In this document: positions 1 to 7,590 of the stretch, piece after piece | How the letters are laid out: every line of letters starts with the position of its first letter | Position numbering within the stretch: position 1 is the stretch's first letter | DNA from: a virus | Virus record (IMG/VR): IMGVR_UViG_3300042555_000343 | Coordinates: 1 to 35,307 of that record | DNA length: 35,307 nucleotides | Reading direction: 5' to 3' (one strand) | Translations under genes and position numbers: made by a program | The notes under the pieces: model-generated | Databases searched by the model: none | Told to the model about the DNA's origin: nothing | Seen by the model: the letters and a program-made list of their open reading frames with translations, nothing else

Positions 1-127
1 TCGATGGCGCTGGCGAAACTGACGACATCACAATCCCTGGCGTAGCTTTGGGTGACATGGTCATTGGCGCATCTTTGGGTGTGGACTTGGTAGGTTTGAC
101 AGTGACAGGTTATGTCTCTGCCGCAAA
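1..127. repeat. Terminal direct repeat (left copy), circular-genome overlap
   Basis: Bases 1-127 are identical to bases 35181-35307. The reading frame of the small gene starting at 35075 continues without interruption when the two ends are joined. The repeat is exactly 127 bases, an odd length typical of a de Bruijn assembler's maximum k-mer. I therefore read it as the overlap left when a circular or circularly permuted molecule was assembled, not as a biological terminal repeat. The non-redundant genome is 35,180 bp. Confidence 0.93.
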
Positions 128-218
128 CACTGTTAAGTTCCGCATTCAGAATGAGTCTGGATCAAGCGCTGACCTTGCTTCTTCAACACTCCGTGTTGTT
201 GTGGCTCGTATGGTCTAA
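1..218 (+). CDS. Small capsid-associated (decoration-like) protein, C-terminal part
   Basis: This is the 3' part of the gene that begins at 35075; the first two bases complete a codon opened at 35180. The joined protein is 107 residues, rich in Val, Gly, Ala and Ser with alternating hydrophobic residues, as expected of an all-beta protein. It contains no Cys and no membrane segment. It lies directly after the major capsid gene, and an intrinsic terminator follows it. That position and fold type fit a head decoration or stabilising protein, but I recognise no specific family and the role is inferred from context. Confidence 0.8.
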   Translation, partial: DGAGETDDITIPGVALGDMVIGASLGVDLVGLTVTGYVSAANTVKFRIQNESGSSADLASSTLRVVVARMV

Positions 219-220
219 AT

Positions 221-246
221 AAAAGGGGGCTAATAACCCCCTTTTT
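221..246 (+). terminator. Rho-independent terminator
   Basis: AAAAGGGGG, a seven-base loop (ctaataa) and CCCCCTTTT form a 9-bp stem whose G:C part runs directly into a T run. It begins three bases after the stop codon of the capsid-associated gene. It would end the high-level capsid transcript, with some read-through into the next genes. Confidence 0.88.
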
Positions 247-258
247 CATGGAGTTTTT

Positions 259-459
259 ATGGCAACATTTAGATGTTTGACAAGTGGTCAGACTGTTACT
301 TTTGTACATCAGCATGACATTGACTCTATGAAGGGTCATGCAGGTTATGTCAGAATTGATATAGAAGAAACACCTGAAACCTATGAAAAACCCGTAGTTT
401 TAGCCCCTCCTACTCCTGTCAAGAAGCTAGGTAGACCAAAGAAAGTAGCAAATGTCTGA
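259..459 (+). CDS. Small phage protein with basic GRPKK tail, unknown function
   Basis: A 66-residue protein whose ATG is preceded by GGAG at good spacing. The first half is compact and mixed polar/hydrophobic. The second half is Pro-rich and ends in an AT-hook-like basic stretch (GRPKK). It is the first gene after the terminator and overlaps the next start by eight bases, so the two are probably translated together. No family recognised. The basic tail could touch DNA or RNA, but nothing else supports that. Confidence 0.72.
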   Translation: MATFRCLTSGQTVTFVHQHDIDSMKGHAGYVRIDIEETPETYEKPVVLAPPTPVKKLGRPKKVANV

Positions 460-655
460 TATTGATCCAAGAGAGTTTGGCAAACTAGAAGCCCAAGTTG
501 AGGCTTTACAGGCAGAAGTTCATGCCATGCGTGAAGACATTAAAACTCTGTTAGAGATGGCTAACAAGTCTAAGGGCGGTATGTTTGTTGGGATGGCTAT
601 TGCATCTGTTGTTGGTGGCATTATTTCGTTTATTGCGACTAAGGTAATACGATGA
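452..655 (+). CDS. Coiled-coil protein with C-terminal membrane segment (holin-like / XhlA-like)
   Basis: A 67-residue protein. Residues 8-40 form a strongly heptad-like coiled coil (LEAQVEALQAEVHAM), and residues 43-64 form one Gly/Ala/Ile-rich membrane helix followed by a short basic end. This layout resembles XhlA/hemolysin-type small phage membrane proteins and some holin partners. It lies about 11 kb from the lysis cassette, among capsid-associated genes, so a structural or DNA-entry role is equally possible. Its stop overlaps the next start by ATGA. Confidence 0.75.
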   Translation: MSDIDPREFGKLEAQVEALQAEVHAMREDIKTLLEMANKSKGGMFVGMAIASVVGGIISFIATKVIR

Positions 656-1056
656 GCTTACTATCTGGTGTTATTTGTCCTATAGCCACTCAAGACATTC
701 AGATAAATCTGAAGAACCGCAATAATGCGTTCAAGAAGTTTGGCTATGGCCCACCTAACCCAGAAGAACCCAATGAGCTGTTTTGGCTAAAGAAAGCCAA
801 GATGTATAACGCACCTACTGAAAGCATTAAATCAATGCTCTGCGGTAATTGTGCGGCCTTTATCCAGACTCCTAAGATGATGGAATGCATCATTGGTGGA
901 CTAGAGAAAGATGAAGGCGAAGATGAGTTGTCTTATGACGAAGAGTTCATCAAAGCCGCTGATCTCGGCTATTGTGACTTGTTTCAGTTCACTTGTGCTT
1001 CCGCTCGCACTTGTGATGCGTGGAAAGGTGGCGGCCCTATAACCAAGGAAAAATGA
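652..1056 (+). CDS. Cysteine-rich phage protein, HiPIP-like
   Basis: A 134-residue protein with cysteines at about positions 9, 64, 67, 79, 108, 115 and 121. The spacing CGNCAAF (64-70), GYCDLF (106-111) and CDAW (121-124) follows the CxxCxxF...GxCxxF...CxxW order of high-potential iron-sulfur proteins, which hold one [4Fe-4S] cluster. There is no signal peptide or membrane helix. The acidic segment at 85-100 is probably a loop. It lies in an ATGA-coupled row of micro-proteins behind the capsid genes. The cluster-binding idea is a motif match only; a structural zinc site is the main alternative. Confidence 0.78.
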   Translation: MSLLSGVICPIATQDIQINLKNRNNAFKKFGYGPPNPEEPNELFWLKKAKMYNAPTESIKSMLCGNCAAFIQTPKMMECIIGGLEKDEGEDELSYDEEFIKAADLGYCDLFQFTCASARTCDAWKGGGPITKEK

Positions 1057-1217
1057 TGTACGGAAAATCCCCAAAAATGACTAGTTCTAAAGCCCCTAAG
1101 AAGGCCAAAGGTATGCCTGTAACCATCATGGTTGCTGTTGGTAAGCCTAAGTCTATGCCTGTTCGTGGTAGCCGTACTGCCACCAATATGATGAAGAAAT
1201 CAGGTCGTGGCAAATGA
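1053..1217 (+). CDS. Small basic protein, unknown function
   Basis: A 54-residue, strongly basic protein (many Lys, Arg, Gly and Ser) beginning MMYGKSPKM. I chose the ATG at 1053 because it overlaps the previous stop (ATGA) and AAGGA lies just upstream; the upstream ATG at 1020 lies inside the cysteine-rich gene. The high positive charge and lack of hydrophobic core suggest a nucleic-acid-binding or virion-packaged peptide. It is the first of four consecutive Lys-rich micro-proteins. Confidence 0.7.
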   Translation: MMYGKSPKMTSSKAPKKAKGMPVTIMVAVGKPKSMPVRGSRTATNMMKKSGRGK

Positions 1218-1360
1218 AAAAGGCAGAGGCCAAAATCTCTAAGGTCATGCGAGAGTACAAGGCGGGAACGCTTCACTCTGGCAAAGGTGGCCCTGTTGTT
1301 AAGAAGCCTAAACAGGCTATTGCCATTGCTTTATCTCAGGCTCGAAAGGTCAAGAAATGA
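1214..1360 (+). CDS. DUF6496-like micro-protein
   Basis: A 48-residue basic protein containing MREYKAGTLHSGKGG and a helix with QAIAIALSQARK. This matches my memory of the DUF6496 pattern (M-R-E-[YF]-K-x-G-x-L-H-S-G ... Q-A-I-A-I-A-L-S). Function is unknown; the family is common in phages and bacteria as a tiny Lys-rich protein. It is joined to both neighbours by ATGA overlaps. Confidence 0.82.
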   Translation: MKKAEAKISKVMREYKAGTLHSGKGGPVVKKPKQAIAIALSQARKVKK

Positions 1361-1503
1361 AACAAGGTCTCTACGCTAACATCAATGCCAAACAAGAACG
1401 CATTAAAGCTGGTTCTAAGGAAAAGATGCGTAAGGTTGGCTCTAAAGGCGCTCCTACTGAGGCAGCATTTAAGGCGGCAGCTAAGACTGCTAAAAAGAAA
1501 TGA
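1357..1503 (+). CDS. Small Lys/Ala-rich phage protein
   Basis: A 48-residue protein beginning MKQGLYANINAKQERIKAG and ending in an Ala/Lys helix (AAAKTAKKK). Proteins with the same opening and a central KMRKxGSKGAPT segment are familiar from many tailed phages, always without known function. It is ATGA-coupled to the DUF6496-like gene upstream and to the next gene. The charge pattern resembles a histone-like tail and suggests nucleic-acid binding, which is inference. Confidence 0.8.
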   Translation: MKQGLYANINAKQERIKAGSKEKMRKVGSKGAPTEAAFKAAAKTAKKK

Positions 1504-1790
1504 AATCCCCTGCTTGGCAAAGAAAAGAAGGCAAATCTGCTTCTGGGGGCTTGAATGCCAAGGGGAGAGCATCTTATAATGCAGAAACTGGTGGTAATTT
1601 AAAAGCGCCAGTAAAGTCGGGAGATAACCCTCGTAGGGCATCCTTTTTAGCACGAATGGGCAATATGCCTGGCGCTGAGATGAAAGATGGAAAGCCTACC
1701 CGACTTCTTCTTTCTCTTAGAGCTTGGGGTGCATCGTCCAAGGAAGACGCTAGAGCAAAAGCCAAAGCTATCTCTAAGAGGAACAAATGA
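1500..1790 (+). CDS. DUF6321-like phage protein
   Basis: A 96-residue protein with the ordered blocks PAWQRKEGKSASGGLNAKGR, LKAPVKSGDNPRRASFLARM and GKPTRLLLSLRAWGASSK, which I recall as the conserved core of DUF6321. It is basic and soluble. Function is unknown. The conserved Trp, Arg and Gly positions suggest a compact nucleic-acid- or phosphate-binding fold, but this is not demonstrated. It overlaps both neighbours by ATGA and closes the run of Lys-rich micro-proteins before the tail genes. Confidence 0.85.
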   Translation: MKSPAWQRKEGKSASGGLNAKGRASYNAETGGNLKAPVKSGDNPRRASFLARMGNMPGAEMKDGKPTRLLLSLRAWGASSKEDARAKAKAISKRNK

Positions 1791-2125
1791 GACCATATTC
1801 TGTCGGTACTAATCTAACTGCTAATACGGCTACTACGCTGTTTACAGTACCGACTGGCTATTATGCTTTGTGCGTTCTCCTTCACGCATCAAACAATGGT
1901 TCATCAAATAAACACATTAGTTTTACTTGGCATGACTTTAGTGCAAACCTAGATATTCTAATTACTAAAGAGTACACACTAACATCTAAGTCAACTTATG
2001 CTGAGATTGATGTTAATCAATATATTGTGATGGAAGAGGGTGATTACATATCTGCTCTTTCAGAAAATGGTTCTACTATTTCTGTCATTGCAACTTTTGA
2101 AATTGAAGGATCGCAACGAATATGA
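1787..2125 (+). CDS. Putative virion protein, beta-rich
   Basis: A 112-residue protein rich in Thr, Ser, Tyr and Ile in alternating patterns, with no charged helices, cysteine motif or signal peptide; it looks like a small beta-sandwich. It lies directly upstream of, and ATGA-coupled to, the head-tail adaptor. Comparable proteins sit at this position in other podovirus-like genomes. A neck, decoration or fibre-anchor role is possible; I recognise no family. Confidence 0.72.
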   Translation: MRPYSVGTNLTANTATTLFTVPTGYYALCVLLHASNNGSSNKHISFTWHDFSANLDILITKEYTLTSKSTYAEIDVNQYIVMEEGDYISALSENGSTISVIATFEIEGSQRI

Positions 2126-2769
2126 CATTCCTACAACTGATTAACAATGTATTGATTCGCTTGCGTGAGACTCAAGTTTCTACCAACAATGAGACTGCAT
2201 ATTCAACTCTGATTGGCTTGTTTGTCAACGATGCCAAGCGTCAGATTGAGGATTCTTTTAGTTGGAATGTCCTTGGTCAAACAGTTACATTGACCACAAC
2301 ATCAAGCGCCCATGTTTACTCAATGACTGGTGCTGGTCAGAAGTTCCAAGTAATGGATGCTCTGAACACCACATCAAATGTTGCATTGCAGAATATTTCT
2401 TTTGTTGAGATGAACAGATATCAGAATCTTGTTCCTTCAATTACTGGAGTTCCACAGTACTACGCTTTTGATGGTGTAGATGGTAATGGAGACACACAAG
2501 TAGTTCTCTATCCAAGACCTGATGGTGTTTACAGCATTCCATTTTCTCTGACAGTACCACAAGCACCATTGGCTGCTGATGGCACTTCAGTGTTAGTTCC
2601 TGATGTTCTTGTTGTGCAGAATGCTTATGCTAGAGCATTGGTAGAGCGTGGTGAAGATGGTGGATTGAACTCTTCTGAGGCTTATCAACTGTACAGAGGT
2701 ATGTTGGCTGACCAGATTGCTTTAGAAGGCACTCGTTATCCTGAAAATCAGGAGTTTGTAGCAGTATGA
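2122..2769 (+). CDS. Head-tail adaptor protein (P22 gp4-like / phage adaptor)
   Basis: A 215-residue protein starting MTFLQLINNVLIRLRE, the amphipathic first helix typical of podoviral adaptors that dock to the portal. The following segment (AKRQIEDSFSWNVL) and the closing helices (about 165-205, ending in ENQEFVAV) also fit this class. Adaptors of this type form a ring below the portal and start tail assembly. Both neighbours overlap by ATGA, and the downstream gene is the hub, giving the usual adaptor-hub order. Assignment is from layout and N-terminal pattern; P22 gp4 itself is about 166 residues. Confidence 0.75.
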   Translation: MTFLQLINNVLIRLRETQVSTNNETAYSTLIGLFVNDAKRQIEDSFSWNVLGQTVTLTTTSSAHVYSMTGAGQKFQVMDALNTTSNVALQNISFVEMNRYQNLVPSITGVPQYYAFDGVDGNGDTQVVLYPRPDGVYSIPFSLTVPQAPLAADGTSVLVPDVLVVQNAYARALVERGEDGGLNSSEAYQLYRGMLADQIALEGTRYPENQEFVAV

Positions 2770-4310
2770 GCCAAGCACTCCAAACGCAAAGTATCTCAGC
2801 ACCAGGCTTCTTTGGTCTGAATACACAAGACTCGCCATTAGATTTGGCGGCTGGTTTTGCTTTGGTTGCAACAAATTGCATCATTGATCAATATGGTCGT
2901 ATTGGTTCTCGTAAGGGTTATGCAAGGGTTAATTCATCTTCTGGAAACCTTGGCGCTAACGATGTTGGTGTTATCCATGAGTTAGTTCAAGCTGATGGCA
3001 TTCTTACTGTTTTGTTCGCAGGGAATAACAAGTTATTTAAGTTAGATAGCTCAAATGCTGTTGTTGAATTGACCTATGGGGGGGGTGGTACTGCTCCTAC
3101 CATTACTGCTAGCAATTGGTCATGTGCTTCACTCAATGGGATTACTTATTTCTTTCAAACAGGACATGATCCACTGATCTTTGACCCTGCTGTTAGCACT
3201 ACAACATTTCGCAGAGTTACTGAGAAAACAGGTTATGTAGGAACAGTTCCTTCTGCGAACATTGTTATCTCTGCATTTGGTCGTTTGTGGGCTGCTGATA
3301 CTGCTTCAGACAATGTAACTGTCTTTTTCTCTGATCTTTTAGCAGGTCATGTTTGGAGTACAGGAACGGCTGGAAGTTTAAACATTGATAGAGTTTGGCC
3401 TAATGGTTCTGATGAGATCACAGGATTAGCGGCACATAACAACTTCTTGATCATCTTTGGTAAACGTCAGATTCTGGTGTATGCCAATGCGACTTCACCT
3501 GCAATCATCACTTTGTCTGACACTGTTGGCGGTATTGGATGTATTGCTAGAGATTCTATTCAGAGTACTGGTAAGGATGTTTTGTTCTTATCCAATTCTG
3601 GTGTTAGATCATTTGCTAGAACGATCATTGAGAAGTCTGCTCCGATTGGAGACTTGTCCAAGAATATTCGCAGTGACTTTATGGCTATTGTTGGTAGTGA
3701 GACAGCTTCCAATATCAAGACTGTTTACTCTGAAACAGAAGCCTTTTACTTGTTGACTGTGCCTACTGTTAAAGAGGTTTATTGCTTTGACACAAGAGGT
3801 CAATTACAAGATGGTTCTTTCAGGGTTACTGTTTGGAACTCTATAGAGCCAACTGCTTTGTTATCTCGCAGAAATGGTGATGTTCTGATTGGCAAGAATG
3901 GTTACATTGGTAAGTACAGCACTTATCAAGACCATACTTCTTCTTACAGGATGCAGTACTTTACAAACCATGCTGACCTTGGAAATGCCAATGTCACTTC
4001 ATTGTTAAAGCGTTTAAAAGTAGTTGTGATTGGTGGAACAAACCAGTTTGTCACGATTAAGTGGGGATTCGACTTTAGTACAAATTACTTGTCTGCCAAT
4101 GCTTTGATTCCTTCTCAAGGAACGTCTGAGTATGGTATTGGTGAGTACAACATTGCTCAATACTCTGATGGTGTTGCTATACAGACTCTGGTTGTACAGG
4201 CAAGTGGTAGCGGTAAAATTGTTCAAACTGGCTATGAATCAAATATCAATGGTACTGCGCTTTCTATGCAGAGAATTGAAATTCAATCTAAAGATGGGAA
4301 AATGTCGTGA
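2766..4310 (+). CDS. Tail hub / DNA-stabilisation protein (P22 gp10-like)
   Basis: A 514-residue all-beta protein. It begins with a GFFGLNTQDSPLDL segment and an N-C-x(3)-D-x-Y-G-R-I-G-S-R-K-G-Y block, typical of gp10-like hub or beta-propeller proteins that plug the podoviral neck after packaging. The rest is repeated short beta strands with Gly turns. Its size is close to P22 gp10 (about 470). It directly follows the adaptor. A run of eight G at 3078-3085 lies inside the frame and reads as Gly codons. The exact family (gp10-like, or a T7 gp12-like tubular protein) is uncertain. Confidence 0.72.
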   Translation: MSQALQTQSISAPGFFGLNTQDSPLDLAAGFALVATNCIIDQYGRIGSRKGYARVNSSSGNLGANDVGVIHELVQADGILTVLFAGNNKLFKLDSSNAVVELTYGGGGTAPTITASNWSCASLNGITYFFQTGHDPLIFDPAVSTTTFRRVTEKTGYVGTVPSANIVISAFGRLWAADTASDNVTVFFSDLLAGHVWSTGTAGSLNIDRVWPNGSDEITGLAAHNNFLIIFGKRQILVYANATSPAIITLSDTVGGIGCIARDSIQSTGKDVLFLSNSGVRSFARTIIEKSAPIGDLSKNIRSDFMAIVGSETASNIKTVYSETEAFYLLTVPTVKEVYCFDTRGQLQDGSFRVTVWNSIEPTALLSRRNGDVLIGKNGYIGKYSTYQDHTSSYRMQYFTNHADLGNANVTSLLKRLKVVVIGGTNQFVTIKWGFDFSTNYLSANALIPSQGTSEYGIGEYNIAQYSDGVAIQTLVVQASGSGKIVQTGYESNINGTALSMQRIEIQSKDGKMS

Positions 4311-5005
4311 GCAACTATACACAATCCACTAACTTTGCTACTAAAGATTCACTTCCTTCTGGTGATCCATTAAAGATCGTCAAAGGTACTGAGATCAACA
4401 CTGAGTTTGTCAACATTGCTGTTGCTATTGCGACTAAGGCTGATTTAGCATCTCCTACGTTTACTGGTACACCAGCAGCGCCTACAGCATCTAGTGGAAC
4501 AAACACCACTCAGGTAGCGACTACTGCTTTTGTCACAGCGGCAGTAACAGCTTCTTTGGCGGCTGTTTACCCTGTAGGTTCTATTTACATCAATGCGGGT
4601 GTTTCAACAAACCCTGCGACTTTGCTAGGCTTTGGTACTTGGACAGCATTTGGTGCGGGTCGAGTCATGGTTGGCCTCAATGCAAGTGACGCATTGTTTG
4701 ATACTTTGGAAGAAACTGGTGGTAGCAAAGACGCTATTGTCGTAACTCACGCACACACAACTTCAACAACAGTTACTGACCCGCAACACCAACACGCAGC
4801 ATCTTCTGGAAATTTCCTTACAGAAACAGGCTCTGGCTCTTATGCCTATGGTGGCACTGGCGCTAACATAAGTGTCGTTACTAATACTGCAAACGCATCT
4901 ACTGGAATTAGTGTTTCAACAACAATTAACACTAGTGGTGATCCTGGCACTAACGCTAACCTTCAACCATACATTACTGTGGCGATGTGGAAGCGTACAG
5001 CATGA
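4307..5005 (+). CDS. Tail fibre protein with HxH receptor-binding tip
   Basis: A 232-residue protein. Residues 50-76 carry the tail-fibre repeat pattern (TFTGTPAAPTASSGTNTTQV then ATTAFV). Residues 88-125 carry the YPVGSIYINAG...GFGTWTAFGAGRVMVGL block common at fibre tips. HAH (148-150) and HQH (161-163) are HxH motifs like those that hold metal ions along the axis of trimeric T4-type fibre tips. The C-terminus LQPYITVAMWKRTA is the usual ending of this class. It probably forms a trimeric spike that contacts the host receptor. The short shaft suggests it attaches to another fibre or to the tail hub. Confidence 0.85.
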   Translation: MSNYTQSTNFATKDSLPSGDPLKIVKGTEINTEFVNIAVAIATKADLASPTFTGTPAAPTASSGTNTTQVATTAFVTAAVTASLAAVYPVGSIYINAGVSTNPATLLGFGTWTAFGAGRVMVGLNASDALFDTLEETGGSKDAIVVTHAHTTSTTVTDPQHQHAASSGNFLTETGSGSYAYGGTGANISVVTNTANASTGISVSTTINTSGDPGTNANLQPYITVAMWKRTA

Positions 5006-5295
5006 TTTCACACCACTTCAGTGATGGTTTGTATGCCAAGGAAGCCTCATTTGAGGCGGGTACAGCCATTCTGAAGCATACCCATGACTTTAGCCATTTG
5101 TCTATCTTAGCTAAAGGTAAGGTTGCGGTGATGAAGGGTGATGAAGTAGAAGTTATAGAAGCGCCAGCGTGTGTTGAGATTAAGGCTGGTTTGACACATG
5201 GTGTTAAGGCTTTGACAGATTGTGTTTGGTTTTGTATTCATGCCACTGACGAGAAAGACCCGTCAAAAGTGGACAATATTTTGATTGGAGTTTGA
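5002..5295 (+). CDS. Small cupin-fold protein
   Basis: A 97-residue protein with a single cupin-like core: GTAILKHTHDFSHLSILAKG gives H26, H28 and H32 in the first motif, and IKAGLTHGV gives H66 in the second. Start chosen at 5002, where ATG overlaps the fibre stop (ATGA). Single-domain cupins bind a metal and may be enzymatic or purely sugar-binding. Directly behind a tail-fibre gene, it might help fibre assembly or glycan binding, but no substrate can be read from the sequence. Confidence 0.82.
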   Translation: MISHHFSDGLYAKEASFEAGTAILKHTHDFSHLSILAKGKVAVMKGDEVEVIEAPACVEIKAGLTHGVKALTDCVWFCIHATDEKDPSKVDNILIGV

Positions 5296-5296
5296 T

Positions 5297-6313
5297 ATGC
5301 CATTTATAGCAGCAGGAGCATCTTTAGTCGGTGGTTTATTGGGTGGTCGTTCTGCTAGACGAGCCGCACAGACACAAGCTGATGCACAAAGAGAGGCGGC
5401 AAGATTAGCCGCTGAAGAAGCTAGATTTCGTCCTGTTGGTGTAACCACACGTTTTGGTTCATCTCAGTTTACGACTGATCCTACTACAGGTCGTGTTACA
5501 GGTGCTGGCTATACGCTAAGTCCTGAGATGAAGGCCATGCAAGACCGATTCTTAGGTCTGGCAGAAACAGGTTTGACTGATGCAGAGGGTGCTAGAGCAA
5601 GGTTTGCTCCACTACAGGGTGCGGCTGAAGGTTTGTTTGGTCTTGGTCAACAGTATCTTGCTCAGTCTCCTCAAGAGGCGGCACAGCAGTATATGGCTGG
5701 TCAACAGAATCTGTTAGCGCCTAGTCGTGAAAGACAGATGGCTCAACTACAGAATCAACTATTCCAAACAGGTCGTGGTGGTTTGGCAGTAGGAGCTACT
5801 GGTGCTAGACCAAGTGGTGCGGCAGGTCTTGGTGCGGCTAACCCTGAGATGGAAGCCTACTACAACGCTATTGCTCAACAAGATGCTGGTTTAGCGGCTC
5901 AAGCAATGCAAGCTGGACAACAGCAAGTAGCGTTTGGTGCGGGATTGTTTGGCACTGGCGGTAACTTGTTAAGCCAAGGTTATCAAGGTCAAGCAGCGGC
6001 TCTTACGCCTTACCAAGCCTATTTGTCTGGCGCTACTGGTTTAGAGAATCTTGGACAACAGCCTTTGGAGATTGGTTCTGCTTTGGGTGGTCGTAATGCC
6101 AATACAGCAGGTGCTAATGCTCTTTATGGTGGCGGTATGGGTGCGGCTAATTCAATGTTTGCGGCTAATGCCTATAACCCGTTTGCTACAGCATTGACTG
6201 GTTTTTCACAGAACCCTGCTCTTATGAGAGGCGTTAGAAATGCCTTCTCTCCATCATATAACTATGGTGCTTTTGGTGGTGGAAGCGGTACATTTGGTGA
6301 AGGGGAATACTAA
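5297..6313 (+). CDS. Putative internal virion / DNA-ejection protein A
   Basis: A 338-residue protein. The N-terminus (FIAAGASLVGGLLGG) is a Gly/Ala-rich hydrophobic segment, followed by an Ala/Gln/Arg helix (residues 20-45) and then a long low-complexity Gly/Ala/Gln region. The ATG at 5297 with upstream GGAG is preferred over a TTG at 5285. The layout and the place after adaptor, hub and fibre genes match podoviral ejection proteins (P22 gp7/gp20/gp16 class), which leave the virion and form a channel through the host envelope. It is the first of three such genes in a row. Confidence 0.75.
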   Translation: MPFIAAGASLVGGLLGGRSARRAAQTQADAQREAARLAAEEARFRPVGVTTRFGSSQFTTDPTTGRVTGAGYTLSPEMKAMQDRFLGLAETGLTDAEGARARFAPLQGAAEGLFGLGQQYLAQSPQEAAQQYMAGQQNLLAPSRERQMAQLQNQLFQTGRGGLAVGATGARPSGAAGLGAANPEMEAYYNAIAQQDAGLAAQAMQAGQQQVAFGAGLFGTGGNLLSQGYQGQAAALTPYQAYLSGATGLENLGQQPLEIGSALGGRNANTAGANALYGGGMGAANSMFAANAYNPFATALTGFSQNPALMRGVRNAFSPSYNYGAFGGGSGTFGEGEY

Positions 6314-6315
6314 TC

Positions 6316-7581
6316 ATGGCAGAAATCGTCCAATCCTTATTCGGGATTACTCCCGATATGTATCAGCAAAGCCAACAGGCTAGAGCTGATCAACAAGCAC
6401 TTCAATATGCACAATTAACACCTTTCCAACAGGCTAACTTTGCCATTGGTCGTGGCGCTAATATGCTTGGTGGCGCTATTGGTGGTGCATTGGGTGGTCA
6501 AGACCCACAATTGGCGCTGATTAGTGCTAGACAACAGATTTCAGGTCAGATTAACTATGCTGATCCTGAGTCTATTGCCAAGGGTGTAGATATGTTATCT
6601 CGTGCTGGTGATACGCAAGGTGCAATGATGCTTTCCGATGTGTATCGTAAGGCTGAGAGTGAACGAGCATTGACTGCACAAAGAACAGCTCAAGCAGGTC
6701 GTGAACGTCAACAAGCAATTCCTAATGACATTTTGATTGCCAATGAAATTGCGACTTTGACAGATGCTCAAGATCAATTGTTGAATCAACCTGCATCACC
6801 AGAGCGTGATCGTGCAATAAATTTGTTAACGACTCGTTTGACTCAACTTGAGCGTTTGACAACTAAAGAAAAGACTCAGCCAAAAACAAGTTATGGCCCT
6901 GAAGCTGATAGAGCAGCTTTTGCAAGATTTGGTAAAAACTTTAGCGATTTAACACAAACAGAAGCCGCTGTAATAGATACTTTGCTAGAAGAACGTGGTG
7001 TTAAAAAAGCTAAAGAAGGCGCTCCTAAATTGACCAATGTAATGCCTGGTCAAAAAGAGTTTGCTGACATACCAAAATTTAGAGCAGATGTGCAGAAGAC
7101 CATTGCTCCTCAAATCCAATCTGTTACTGCGGCAGATCAAGCATTGCAAGCCATTAACGATTCAATTACAAAAAACAACTTTGTCTCATTTAATGCGGCT
7201 AGAGTTCAATTGGCGAAGGCTCTTGGAGACAGTCAACTCAGTAGGCGTGATGTTGAGCAAGCAGGTGGAGACCCGTCTTTGTTTGGCAGACTTTTGGATA
7301 GTACTTCAACATTGTTTACTGGTACTCCAACAGTGGAAACGCAGAATCTTATTAAGAACACTTTGACTGCAATTAAGAAGGTTTCTACAGATAAAGCCAA
7401 TAGAGAGATTGATGTGCAGAGAAACATTGCATATAACACACCTGGCTATGATCGCGCTCGTGTAGATGCGGCACTTACTTTCCCTGAGTTTGCTGTTCAA
7501 CCTGTAGGCGTTACAACTGATAAAAAACCAGTTACAAGAACTCTTAAAAGCGGTAAAGTTGTTACTGTAATTGAAGAATAA
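6316..7581 (+). CDS. Putative internal virion / DNA-ejection protein B
   Basis: A 421-residue, Gln/Ala-rich, largely helical protein. Residues 1-60 contain MAEIVQSLFGITPDMYQQSQ and a Gly-rich hydrophobic patch (GANMLGGAIGGALGG) like that of its upstream neighbour. The middle (100-190) is a charged helical region. The C-terminus is more globular. Two bases separate it from the previous stop. Size, composition and order fit the second member of a podoviral ejection-protein trio. No enzymatic motif is visible. Confidence 0.72.
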   Translation: MAEIVQSLFGITPDMYQQSQQARADQQALQYAQLTPFQQANFAIGRGANMLGGAIGGALGGQDPQLALISARQQISGQINYADPESIAKGVDMLSRAGDTQGAMMLSDVYRKAESERALTAQRTAQAGRERQQAIPNDILIANEIATLTDAQDQLLNQPASPERDRAINLLTTRLTQLERLTTKEKTQPKTSYGPEADRAAFARFGKNFSDLTQTEAAVIDTLLEERGVKKAKEGAPKLTNVMPGQKEFADIPKFRADVQKTIAPQIQSVTAADQALQAINDSITKNNFVSFNAARVQLAKALGDSQLSRRDVEQAGGDPSLFGRLLDSTSTLFTGTPTVETQNLIKNTLTAIKKVSTDKANREIDVQRNIAYNTPGYDRARVDAALTFPEFAVQPVGVTTDKKPVTRTLKSGKVVTVIEE

Positions 7582-7590
7582 GGATTCATC

